Source: JBDIAG01 sp047974565
GTDB lineage: Bacteria > Actinomycetota > Actinomycetes > Actinomycetales > CAWJMD01
Assembly (NCBI GenBank): GCA_047974565.1
Contig: JBKECN010000019.1
Location: 129,151 to 193,150, forward strand
DNA length: 64,000 nucleotides
Reading direction: 5' to 3'
This document shows, piece by piece, positions 47,031-55,443 of this stretch (position 1 is its first letter; the number at the start of each line of letters is the position of its first letter). Made by a program: the position numbers and the translations under genes. The notes under the pieces were generated by a model that had not been told where the DNA came from, ran no database searches, and saw nothing but the letters and a program-made list of their open reading frames with translations.

Positions 47031-49336
47031 CGGGTGGCCTGCACCTTCTCGCCCGCAGCGCGTAGACCGGGCCCGGCATCTGGGTCGACACCTGCCTCGA
47101 CGAGTAGGTCGATGAGCCTGTCCTGCTCGCCCTGCAGGAGTCCCTCGACCCGGGCCATCAGGTCACGGCGGGCCTCGGCGGCGAGTTGGCGCACCGCCTG
47201 ATCGCCGAAGATCGCCTCCAGCAGCCGCTGGCCGACGACGGCGGTGCCGGCGCCCACGCCGACCTCGGCACCGGTCGGGATGGCCGCGGTGCTGGCGAAG
47301 ACGAGGATCATCAAGGTGATGCCGATGGCGTTGACGCCCAGCGACATGTACCGGGCCTGACTTCGTTTGGATCCGGCCTGCTGGCGCACCAGATCGAGCA
47401 CGTGACCCTGCCAGTCCCGCACCATCCGCTCCATGCGCTGGTCGAAATCCGGTGACAGGCGGGACATCTCGGTGGGGTTCGGGCCGATAAGCGCGGCCCC
47501 GGCCGGGTGCGTGCGCCACCGCAGCACCGCCTGCTCGCTGGCCTGGGCTGCCTCCGCGTGCACGAGGGCAGCCACCCCGGTCTGCAGCGCCTGACCCAGC
47601 GGTTCGGCCGGCGCCGGCTTACCCGTGATGGCCGAGACCAGCCGATCCCGGACCCGACCGACCGCGGACTCCAGCCCGCGCAGCACCTCGCCGGTGCCGA
47701 CGAACTCCTGCCACCGGGCCAACACCTCTCCGCGCAGCAAGGTGCCATCGGTCAACCCGGCTTCAAGCCGGGTGGCCGCGACGCCGTAGCACTGGGCGAC
47801 CTCCTCGCGCAGCGACTGGTCGGCGGCAGCCTGCTCATCGGCGGCGCCGGCCAGGGCCGGCACCCGCACGCCAAGCGAGTCCAGGGCGCCCCCCAGCGTG
47901 CGTCGCACCACTTCCTGCCGGGCTGCGCTGGAGGAGGCGAGGTCCATGAACCACAGTCGCAGTTTGGCCATCACCCCCGAGGGCAGCAGCCCATCCTGCA
48001 GTGCCACCTCGGGGATCGTGAACAGCGGGGCGTCGCTGAGGCTGTTCGCGGCAAGCATGCCGGCCAGATCGGTGCGGACCTCGTCCATCGCCTCGGGAGG
48101 TACCCGATCCAGGACGACAGCCACCGACGTGCCCCGCTCCGCGGCCGTGCGCAACAGATCCCAGGGGACGGCGTCGGCGTAGCGGGCAGCCGTGGTGACG
48201 AACAGCCACAGGTCGCCGGCGGCAAGCAGTTGCGCGGCGAGTTCGCGGTTGGCGTCGACGACCGAGTCGATGTCCGGAGCGTCCAGCAGGGCGAATCCCT
48301 CGGGCAGCGCGTCGCAGGCCATCAGCCGGACCGCACCGATGCGGTGCTGGGTGGCCTCCGGGCTGGGTTCGGGGTCGTCGCCGGTGATCCGGGCCAGCGA
48401 GGGCAGGATCCGGTTGGTGGTGAACCAGCGGGCGTCCTCGGGATGGTGGACCAGAACCGGGGAACGGGTGGTGGGCCGCAGCACGCCGGCCCGGGTCACC
48501 TCGCGGCGCAGCACGGAGTTCACCAAAGTCGATTTCCCTGCGCCGGTGGAGCCGCCCACGACGGCGAGCAGCGGAGCATCAAGTTGCCGCAGCCGCGGGA
48601 TGAGGTAGTCATCGAGCTGGTCGAGCAACTGGCCACGATCGGCGCGGCTGCCCTGAACGCCGGGCAGCGTGAGCGGCAGGCGTACCTCGTCGACGCGGGT
48701 GCGCAGCGTCTCCAAGGCGTGGACCAAGGGCGCCTGCTCGCCGAGATCGCCCGAGTTCCCGCCCGACGGGTCGCGCCGGTCCACCTGGCCGGGCTTGGCT
48801 GCTGGGTGCCCGGCGACTGGAGGGTGATCATCGCCGTGGTCACCAACCTTCCCGCGGTCACCAACCTTGCCGGGGTCGCCAACTTTCCCGGGGTCGCCAA
48901 CGTTCCCGGGGTCGCCAACGTCCCAGTGGCGGCCATCCTCAGAGTGGTCGCCAACGTCGGAGTGGTCGCCAACGTCCCGGTGGGCGCCACCGGTGTGGAC
49001 GCCACGGGCGTGGGCGTCGTGGGAAGGGTCGGCGGCCGGGGAACCGACCTGCGACTGCCCGCCCGGGGACTTGGCGGTGCCTGAGCGGTCCACCTCAGAC
49101 GAGCCGTGCTCGACGTGGCCTGTTCCAGGTTCGGCAGCGACCTCGCCGGGCCCGGTGGCGTCGTGATGCTGGGAGCCGAACGCCCGGGCCGCCGCAGCGG
49201 CCTTGAGCAGTTCGACGGGGGCCTCGCTGCGATCCGAGGGGCCTGATGCCCGGGATGCCTCCCGGCCCGCCTCGGAGGGCGAGACCGGCCGGGCCGGCTT
49301 GACCGGCTCGGGGACGGCGTTGTCGGTGTCAGTCAC
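47027..49336 (-). CDS. Dynamin-like GTPase, first of a tandem pair
   Basis: This 769-aa protein has a repetitive acidic N-terminus of about 200 residues (hexapeptides such as VGDPGK, 18-bp units at 48840-48980), a GTPase domain with G1 GGSTGAGKST, G3 DAPDID and a G4-like VLDR, long helical segments, and two closely spaced hydrophobic helices near residue 660-700. The layout follows bacterial dynamin-like proteins. The partner gene overlaps by ATGA. A GTG start at 49336 begins the disordered region; a later start cannot be excluded. Confidence 0.83.
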   Translation of the reverse strand: MTDTDNAVPEPVKPARPVSPSEAGREASRASGPSDRSEAPVELLKAAAAARAFGSQHHDATGPGEVAAEPGTGHVEHGSSEVDRSGTAKSPGGQSQVGSPAADPSHDAHARGVHTGGAHRDVGDHSDVGDHSEDGRHWDVGDPGNVGDPGKVGDPGKVGDRGKVGDHGDDHPPVAGHPAAKPGQVDRRDPSGGNSGDLGEQAPLVHALETLRTRVDEVRLPLTLPGVQGSRADRGQLLDQLDDYLIPRLRQLDAPLLAVVGGSTGAGKSTLVNSVLRREVTRAGVLRPTTRSPVLVHHPEDARWFTTNRILPSLARITGDDPEPSPEATQHRIGAVRLMACDALPEGFALLDAPDIDSVVDANRELAAQLLAAGDLWLFVTTAARYADAVPWDLLRTAAERGTSVAVVLDRVPPEAMDEVRTDLAGMLAANSLSDAPLFTIPEVALQDGLLPSGVMAKLRLWFMDLASSSAARQEVVRRTLGGALDSLGVRVPALAGAADEQAAADQSLREEVAQCYGVAATRLEAGLTDGTLLRGEVLARWQEFVGTGEVLRGLESAVGRVRDRLVSAITGKPAPAEPLGQALQTGVAALVHAEAAQASEQAVLRWRTHPAGAALIGPNPTEMSRLSPDFDQRMERMVRDWQGHVLDLVRQQAGSKRSQARYMSLGVNAIGITLMILVFASTAAIPTGAEVGVGAGTAVVGQRLLEAIFGDQAVRQLAAEARRDLMARVEGLLQGEQDRLIDLLVEAGVDPDAGPGLRAAGEKVQATR
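48840..48985. repeat. 18-bp in-frame tandem repeat in the GTPase N-terminus
   Basis: Units such as GGTCGCCAACGTTCCCGG recur about eight times, encoding VGDPGK-type hexapeptides on the minus strand. Later copies are more diverged. Confidence 0.85.
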
Positions 49337-49359
49337 CAGACCATCTTCGCCGCTACCCG

Positions 49360-49960
49360 GCGCGGTGTCGTCACGACGCGCATCCTCACCTGCCCCGGCT
49401 ACCGTCCGCTACCGCGTGTCCCCAGGGGACACCGCGTGTCCCGGGCGTTGACTGGTCCGCCGGGTGGCCCCCACTCGGTGGGCCTCGATCCGACAATTGT
49501 GCTGCGTCGGTCACTCGATCAGCCGCGCCCTCACCCGGCGCAGTGTCGCCACGACGCGCGTCCTACCTGCCTGCCCGCCACCAGGACCCCCGGAGACCGC
49601 GTGTGCCCGAGCCCGGCCCGCCCGCCGACGCGGCCAGACCCGGGCCCTCGCCCCCGACCAGGCGTGGCACGCCGGTCACCAGACCAGGCGTGCCATCACT
49701 CGGTGCAGTGTCGCCACGACACATCCTCGCCCGCTCCTGCCACCGCGACCCCCGGATCCCGCGTGTGCCGGGCCGGGCTCAGACCCCGCCTTGTCGCGTA
49801 GTTGCTGTCGTCCGGAGATCGCGTGTGTCCGGACCACGCAGGGGCCTGCCCACTCGCCCCAGACCCGGGCCGCACCCGGCCCGCCGACTCGCCCAGACCC
49901 GGGCCCTCGCCCCCGACCAGACATCGCACGCGCCGCCGATCACGCGCCGCGCCGACCGGG
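49360..49960. repeat. Imperfect long repeats in a 706-bp gene-free interval
   Basis: GTGTCGCCACGAC or a one-base variant occurs near 49361, 49543 and 49707, each followed by a similar CATCC/CCTACC, CTGCC and CGCGTGTG succession, giving units of about 165-180 bp. AGACCCGGGCCCTCGCCCC occurs near 49633 and 49896. The interval 49337-50042 contains no gene I can support. Confidence 0.7.
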
Positions 49961-50042
49961 GCCGGGTTGACGTGCGAGGTTCCCCTGCTCCGGCAGCGCA
50001 CGCAGACACCACGCGACCGATCGGGCGCGGACGACGACCTGG

Positions 50043-50786
50043 TCAGCCCGCGTGCGCCTCGCCGCCACTGAGCACGACCCGCACCCGGTCGGACCGGAAC
50101 AGGTCGTGGGAGTACTCGACGGGGATGCCCGCGGCGTCCCGGCTGACCCGTTGCACGGACAGCAGCGGGGCTCCGACTCCTACGCCCAGATGAACGGCCT
50201 CCATCGGGGTGGCGTGCGCGATGTCCAACTGCTCGACGATGCGATCCGGCTGGACGCCGAAGCCCAACCTGAGCGCCTCCAGGAGGGAACCCATCGGCGG
50301 GGCGACCGCCAGTTCTCGGAAGCGCCCCGGTAGTAGCGCACGTTCGAGAGACAGCGGGCCCTCGTCGGCGAGGCGGACCCGGACGATCTCCACCAGGTCC
50401 GACCCCTTGGGCAGTTCCAGGGAGTCATACTCGGCGCGAGTCGCTCGGCGCAGTTCGGCGGAGATGACTTCGGTCTCTGCACACAGGGTCTCGGTCGCGG
50501 CCGTCGCGTTGCCGGTCTCCACTCGGGCGGGCTGGCGCTCCACCTTGCGACGACGTACGAAGGTGCCCCCGGCGCGGCCGGTGACCCGGCGAACCATGCC
50601 GGCGTCCGCCAGGCCTGCCAGCACCTGACGCACCACCGCCCTCGACACCCCCAGGCTCTCTGCCAACTGGCGCTCACTACCCACCTTGGCACCCGTCGGC
50701 AGCCGACCGGTGGAGATCTCCTCAACCAGATAGCGGCGAACCTGCTCCGCGCCCGGCGACGCCGTCCCGAACACCCCATCCATCAC
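50043..50786 (-). CDS. GntR/HutC-family regulator with UTRA domain
   Basis: This 247-aa protein has an N-terminal winged helix (VRRYLVEEISTGRLPTGAKV and SERQLAESLGVSRAVVRQVL) and a C-terminal UTRA ligand-binding domain with PLLSVQRVSRDAAGIPVEYS and the final LFRSDRVRVVL. UTRA regulators sense sugars, amino acids or phosphorylated metabolites. Its ATG overlaps the kinase stop (ATGA), so it probably responds to that kinase's substrate or product. It lies 2.3 kb from the diol-dehydratase-like operon and may control it; no operator is proven. Confidence 0.88.
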   Translation of the reverse strand: MMDGVFGTASPGAEQVRRYLVEEISTGRLPTGAKVGSERQLAESLGVSRAVVRQVLAGLADAGMVRRVTGRAGGTFVRRRKVERQPARVETGNATAATETLCAETEVISAELRRATRAEYDSLELPKGSDLVEIVRVRLADEGPLSLERALLPGRFRELAVAPPMGSLLEALRLGFGVQPDRIVEQLDIAHATPMEAVHLGVGVGAPLLSVQRVSRDAAGIPVEYSHDLFRSDRVRVVLSGGEAHAG

Positions 50787-51769
50787 CCAGAAACCTCCCG
50801 AGACCAGCCAGCACCGGCCAGATAGTCCTCGGCAAGGTCACACGTGGTGCGTGTGTACTCCTCCCCGAGGCTCTGGGCGAGTGCGGTGAAACGATGCGAA
50901 CCAATCCATGCCACGAGCATCAACCGGCGCAGCATGATGAACGTGGCCACCATGGCCAGGTCCTGCTCCTCCAGTGCCCGGTACCTGCGATACCCCGCCA
51001 ACCAGGCATGGCACCACGAGGCCAAGCGCGGATCGGCCTCGACGAAGGACACCACCGCCGCCAGGTCATACAGGAACCAGGAGTATCCGGCGTCGTCGAA
51101 GTCGATGAGGGCCACGTCCGGACCGTCCACCAGCAGGTTTGCCAGTCGCATGTCCGCATGCACCAGCCCGTACTGCTGCGCACCGGTGCCGTACTCGGTC
51201 AACCTCTCCCGCACAGTTCGAACGACCGAGGTGAACAAGCCAGCCACGGCCGCGTCAACTCCGACGCCGTCCCGGGGCCGGCCCCACCTGGCGCCCTCCC
51301 CTAGGCATGCCTCCTGGTTCCAGCTAAATCGACAAAAATTGGAAGGCGGCCGCCAGGAAAGAGCGTGCTCGTGCATCCGGGCCGCCATCTCACCGAGGGT
51401 CGGCGCGAAGTCGAGCAACTGATCATCGGCCGGTTCCACCCCGGGAATGCGACGGAACATGACGGCATGACGTTCGCGACCGTCCCGGTCGCTCAACAGA
51501 CACACCTGTCGTCCCTGCACAGTGGCCATCGTAGTCGGCGCGACTAGATCAAGGTCGGCCCGAAGCGCGGCAATCCAGGCGAGTTCGGACTCGATCGACC
51601 GCGCATCGTGATACCCGGGCCGGTGCACCCGCAACACCACCGGTTCCGGCTCGTGATGCACGAAATAGGTCGCATTCTCGGAGAGATTGACGAGCTCGAT
51701 GGGCGCGCGCGCATTGATCCCCCAGGCGGGCAGCGCCTGACGGGCCAACGCCTCATAGGCCGAGGACAC
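50783..51769 (-). CDS. APH-family small-molecule kinase
   Basis: This 328-aa aminoglycoside-phosphotransferase-fold kinase has the catalytic loop LVHADMRLANLLV (H-x-D-x4-N) and metal-binding VALIDFDDAGYSW. The closest functional groups by sequence style are hydroxylysine-, amino-alcohol- and homoserine-type kinases rather than antibiotic-resistance enzymes. AGGAG lies six bases upstream of the GTG. It is cotranscribed with a UTRA regulator and stands next to a B12 eliminase operon. A kinase beside diol-dehydratase-like genes is compatible with a diol or amino-alcohol pathway; this link is inference. Confidence 0.82.
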   Translation of the reverse strand: MSSAYEALARQALPAWGINARAPIELVNLSENATYFVHHEPEPVVLRVHRPGYHDARSIESELAWIAALRADLDLVAPTTMATVQGRQVCLLSDRDGRERHAVMFRRIPGVEPADDQLLDFAPTLGEMAARMHEHALSWRPPSNFCRFSWNQEACLGEGARWGRPRDGVGVDAAVAGLFTSVVRTVRERLTEYGTGAQQYGLVHADMRLANLLVDGPDVALIDFDDAGYSWFLYDLAAVVSFVEADPRLASWCHAWLAGYRRYRALEEQDLAMVATFIMLRRLMLVAWIGSHRFTALAQSLGEEYTRTTCDLAEDYLAGAGWSREVSG

Positions 51770-52084
51770 GGCGAGCTCCTGCTGAATGGTGACGGCGGTC
51801 GGACGGTGCCGTTCTAGTCCGGCTCACCCGTCCCGGTCAATTGACGGCGCATCCACACGGCGCCACACGGCGAGCCGCAGGCGGCGCGCCGACAAACCGG
51901 GCGCCCGGCCGCACCCCCGAGCTTGGCGATCTCCCAGGCACGCGGTGGACATCCGGGATCGACAGGATCGTTCGGCGCACCCACCCGACGAAACGCAGCG
52001 ATGCCCTGTCCACCCGGGGGTTGGCTGACGAATCTGGATTCGAGTCAGCAATCGCAGGGATTACCCATCAAGCCGCGGCGCCCG

Positions 52085-52311
52085 GGTGCGCTCCCGCAGG
52101 ACTCCAAAAAGAAATAGCCTCATTACAGGATAAACGGAGTAATCGATCTAACCGGAGTGGTCGGACCCGGACGCCATTGCCTCTCGCGATTCGCCCCGAT
52201 GTTGTGCGGCTCTTCCGCGGCGGCCGACCCTCGTCGCCACCACGCACAGGTGTGCACCCGTGTAACGGTTCACAGGTCGGGGTCCTTGACGGCATCCAGC
52301 CAGCCCCCAGC
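52085..52311 (+). promoter_or_regulatory. Putative CRISPR leader
   Basis: The 227 bases before the first repeat include an AT-rich tract at 52104-52156 (around AAAAAGAAATAGCC and ATTACAGGATAAACGG), unusual for this genome. The repeats nearest to it are perfect, while the far ones decay, which places the leader here and transcription to the right. The interval 51770-52084 holds no gene I can support. Confidence 0.6.
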
Positions 52312-52835
52312 AGCCCCTCCTCGCGCGCGAGGCCCTGGCTGAGGGTTTGAAGGGGCCTTCGCCGTCCTCGTAGCCCCTCCTCGCGCGCGAGGCCCTGGCC
52401 TTCAACGTCATCGTGAGGGTGTCCCCGCTGTCAGCCCCTCCTCGCGCGCGAGGCCCTGGCGATTCGCCACTTGCGGAGGAGCGTGGGCGCGCCAGCCCCT
52501 CCTCGCGCGCGAGGCCCTGGCAGCATCTTCAGTCGCCGCCGGACCAGGTGCTGGAGCCCCTCCTCGCGCGCGAGGCCCTGGCCCCACTCGGCAACCCATC
52601 CCACTATTGGTAACCAGCCCCTACCTCGCGCACCTCGCGCGCGAGGACCTGACCAAGTTGTCCGACACGGTCCGCTTGAGCGACGTAGCTCGTCCCTGCG
52701 CGCGAAGCCCTGGCGTCGTGGTGACCCTGCGCGCCGCGCAGCCGACGAGTCCCTCCTCGCGCCTAGCGCCCTGCCCGGTGGAAAGCCTTGCGTCCGTGGC
52801 GTCTATGAGCCCCTCCCCGCGCCCGACGCAACCCC
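52312..52835 (+). CRISPR. Orphan CRISPR array, nine 28-bp repeats, type I-E-like spacing
   Basis: Repeats start at 52312, 52372, 52433, 52494, 52555, 52616, 52687, 52748 and 52808. The first five are identical 28-mers beginning AGCCCCTCC, with a palindrome CCTCGCGCGCGAGG, and ending CCCTGGC. The eight spacers are 32 or 33 bp and unrelated to each other. The sixth repeat has a 10-bp internal insertion and two changes; the seventh, eighth and ninth carry about 5, 7 and 8 mismatches, the usual decay away from the leader. Repeat and spacer lengths fit subtype I-E. No cas gene is present in the window. Confidence 0.9.
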
Positions 52836-53046
52836 GCCCACGACGCCCCGGCGCAGCACCTCCCAGCCGGCCTCAAAGACCCCACACGCAAAGCCCCACC
52901 CGCGTGAACCCCGACCGGCACGCGCAGGGTCGCGATCTGCCCGGTTCAGGCAACCCGGGCCCAATCTGAAGTGGGGCGATACCGCCAACCGGGGGTCAAC
53001 CGGGCCGATTCGGGCCTGTCACACCCCGGTATCGCCTCCGGCTCGT

Positions 53047-53052
53047 TACGGT
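53047..53052 (+). promoter_or_regulatory. -10 element (TACGGT) for leaderless dehydratase gene
   Basis: TACGGT ends six bases before ATG 53059; no Shine-Dalgarno is visible. It supports this start over longer frames running back through the CRISPR array. Confidence 0.5.
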
Positions 53053-53058
53053 GCCCGC

Positions 53059-55443
53059 ATGGGTATGGCCGACTTGCGCACCACCTCGCGATCAGACCCC
53101 ACCTCAACAGAGCCCACCTCAGCGGGCAGACCCGGTGGCCCGGTGTCGGCCACCCCGGGTTCACGTGCACCCGCCGGCCCCTCCGGCCACGAGCCCACCC
53201 CCGCGCCCGGGGCGAGCGGCACGGACCACGAGAGCATCCTGGCCGCCGACCCAGCACTCGGCCTGGCAGCCCTGCACTCCCCCACCGATCCCACCGCCTC
53301 GCTGCGAATCTCGGACGGCGCGGTGGTTGAGCTGGACGGGCGCGCCCGCGAGGACTTCGACGTCGTGGACGCGTACATCGCCGACCATGGCCTCGATCTG
53401 GAGGTGGCGCCCGAGGCGATGCAGATCCCCGATGCGGTGGCCGCGCGGATGATCTTGGACCCGGCTGTGCCCCGCACCGATGTGGTTGCGATGGCTGCCG
53501 GGATGACCCCGGCCAAGCTCGCGGCCGTCGTGCGGCACCTTCGCCCCGCGGAACTGGCGATGGCGTTGACCACGATGCGCTCCCGGCGCAGCCCGGCGGC
53601 CGGGGCGCTGGTGACCAACAGACTCGACGACCCACTCCTGCTGGCCGCCGACGCGGCCACCGCCGTCGCATTCGGCTTTCGCGAGGTGACCACCACCGGC
53701 ACGGTGCCCAGGGACGCGCCGTCCAACGCACTCGCCCTGCTCGTCGGCTCCCAGGTGGGCCGGGCCGGAGCGCTTGGCCAGTGCCAGGTGGACACCGCGA
53801 CGCAGGTGCGGCTGGGAGTGCGCGGGCTGGCCTCCAGCGCAGAAGGGGTGCGCCTGGGTGGCACCGAGGAGCACCTCGCCGACCTCGATGAAACCCCTTG
53901 GTCAGCAGCCTTTCTGGTGGCCGCCTACGCCTCGCGTGGGATGAAGTCCCGGGTCGGATCCGGGGCCGCGGCCTCAGCCTTGCAGGGCACCTCCCAGGGA
54001 TACTCGATGCTCTATCTGGAGTCGCGAGCGGTGGCCTTGGCCCGCGCTTGCGGAACCCAGGGCGTACGCAATGGAGGGGGTGACGCGGCCGGTCTGGCTG
54101 CCACCCTGCCAAGCGGCCTGCTGGAGTTGCAGTACGAGAACCTGCTGTCGATGTTGCGCGGGCTCGAGACGTGCAGCGACGCTGGAGGCCTGGTGTCCGG
54201 GTCGCCGGCTCGACGGTTCTCCCGCAACCTGCCCACGCTGCTGGCCGGGGCCGACACGGTCGGCGGTATCGCGACCGTCCCGGAGTACGACAATCTCTTC
54301 GGGCCGGCCAACCTCGGGCGCGACCAACTCGACGATCTCGTGCTGCTGCAGCGCGACTGGGGAGTCGACCTGGGCCTGCGTCACCCCAGCGACGAGGAGG
54401 TGCGCCAGGTGCGCCGCCAAGCGGTGGAAGCCTGCCGCGCGGTGTACTCCTGGCTCGGACTGGCGGACTTCTCCGATGAGCACGCCGACGCCGCGGTGAA
54501 CGCCGACAGCAGCCGTGACCTCCCCCAGGACATCGGCTTGGCGGTGCTCGCCGCCGCCCAGACCATCGACCAGCAGGCGATCAGCGGTCTCGACGTTGCG
54601 GTGGCCTTGGAGGAGACCGGCTTCAGCGACGAGGCCGAGGCCCTGCTGGCGCTGTTGCGCGAACGTGTTCGCGGTGACTACCTGCAGACCGCAGCGCTTT
54701 TCGACCCCGACCTGGACGAGAACGGCCCCGGCGGCATGCCCGAACTGCGCTGTCGTTCGGCGGTCACCGACCCCAACGACCACACCGGCCCGGGCTCGGG
54801 CTATGTGCCGGACGACGAGCGCCGTCACCAGATCAACACGGTGCGCCAGCAGCGCACCACCATCGACATCCGCGAGGACCAATCCCAGGGAGTACGCCTG
54901 GACGCGACCCGCCCGCTCGGCCCGGCGCCGCGCAGCGACGACCCCCGCGACGTCGTGGTCGGCGTCTCGCCCGCCTTCGGCAGCGGCATCTGGCTCACCC
55001 TCGCCGATCTGCCGGCCATCGACGTCCTGGACGAACTGCTGGCCGGGCTCGAGGAGGAGGGCTGCCTCGGGCGCGTGGTGCGGGTTCGCGAGGCGACCGA
55101 CCTGGGCCGGATCGGCTATGCCGCGGCGGCGTTGTCCGGCTCGGGGATCGGGATCAGCCTGCAAGGCACCGGAGCAGTGCGGGTGACCCGGCGGGGCATG
55201 CCACCGGCCGAGTCACTGGAGTCGTTGACCGATGCCGCGGCACTCACCGCTCAGGCCTACCGACGGTTGGCTGTCAATGCCGCCCGGCACGCCAAAGGGT
55301 CGGTGCCCGAACCGATCCGGCTCACCGGGCGAGCGGGACAGGGCACCGGCCATCAGGCCCGCACGGTTGCGTACCTGGCCTTGGAGGGCGAGCAACTGGC
55401 GCCGGGTGCGCCGGCCGAACTGCTGGAGGTGCAGCGTGACTGA
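53059..55443 (+). CDS. B12-dependent diol/glycerol dehydratase-like protein, fused large+medium subunits
   Basis: This 794-aa protein has a disordered lead (1-60), a PduC-type large-subunit barrel (about 65-590) and a PduD-type medium subunit (about 625-794). Hallmarks are LLVGSQVGRAGALGQC, DETPWSAAF, YASRGMKSR, LPSGLLELQYENLL, and in the medium part DVVVGVSPAFG, LSGSGIGISLQGTG and YRRLAVNAARHAK. By ungapped alignment to Klebsiella diol dehydratase (offset 41), the metal ligands Gln141, Glu170 and Gln296 become Gly182, Thr211 and Arg337, Ser362 becomes Gly, and substrate His143 becomes Leu184; Glu221 is kept as Glu262. It is probably a B12 radical enzyme with another substrate or chemistry. 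Confidence 0.88.
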   Translation: MGMADLRTTSRSDPTSTEPTSAGRPGGPVSATPGSRAPAGPSGHEPTPAPGASGTDHESILAADPALGLAALHSPTDPTASLRISDGAVVELDGRAREDFDVVDAYIADHGLDLEVAPEAMQIPDAVAARMILDPAVPRTDVVAMAAGMTPAKLAAVVRHLRPAELAMALTTMRSRRSPAAGALVTNRLDDPLLLAADAATAVAFGFREVTTTGTVPRDAPSNALALLVGSQVGRAGALGQCQVDTATQVRLGVRGLASSAEGVRLGGTEEHLADLDETPWSAAFLVAAYASRGMKSRVGSGAAASALQGTSQGYSMLYLESRAVALARACGTQGVRNGGGDAAGLAATLPSGLLELQYENLLSMLRGLETCSDAGGLVSGSPARRFSRNLPTLLAGADTVGGIATVPEYDNLFGPANLGRDQLDDLVLLQRDWGVDLGLRHPSDEEVRQVRRQAVEACRAVYSWLGLADFSDEHADAAVNADSSRDLPQDIGLAVLAAAQTIDQQAISGLDVAVALEETGFSDEAEALLALLRERVRGDYLQTAALFDPDLDENGPGGMPELRCRSAVTDPNDHTGPGSGYVPDDERRHQINTVRQQRTTIDIREDQSQGVRLDATRPLGPAPRSDDPRDVVVGVSPAFGSGIWLTLADLPAIDVLDELLAGLEEEGCLGRVVRVREATDLGRIGYAAAALSGSGIGISLQGTGAVRVTRRGMPPAESLESLTDAAALTAQAYRRLAVNAARHAKGSVPEPIRLTGRAGQGTGHQARTVAYLALEGEQLAPGAPAELLEVQRD

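Noticed and set aside
49337..50042. Second CRISPR array in the repetitive gap
   Set aside because: The repeated pieces are long, diverged and irregularly spaced; there is no constant repeat with unique spacers.
52471..53058. Upstream extension of the dehydratase frame through the CRISPR array
   Set aside because: The frame stays open because of GC bias; it would translate repeats and spacers. ATG 53059 has a leaderless -10 and gives the family N-terminus.
52836..53058. Cobalamin riboswitch upstream of the B12 operon
   Set aside because: No B12-box-like conserved segment is visible, and the predicted transcript is leaderless.
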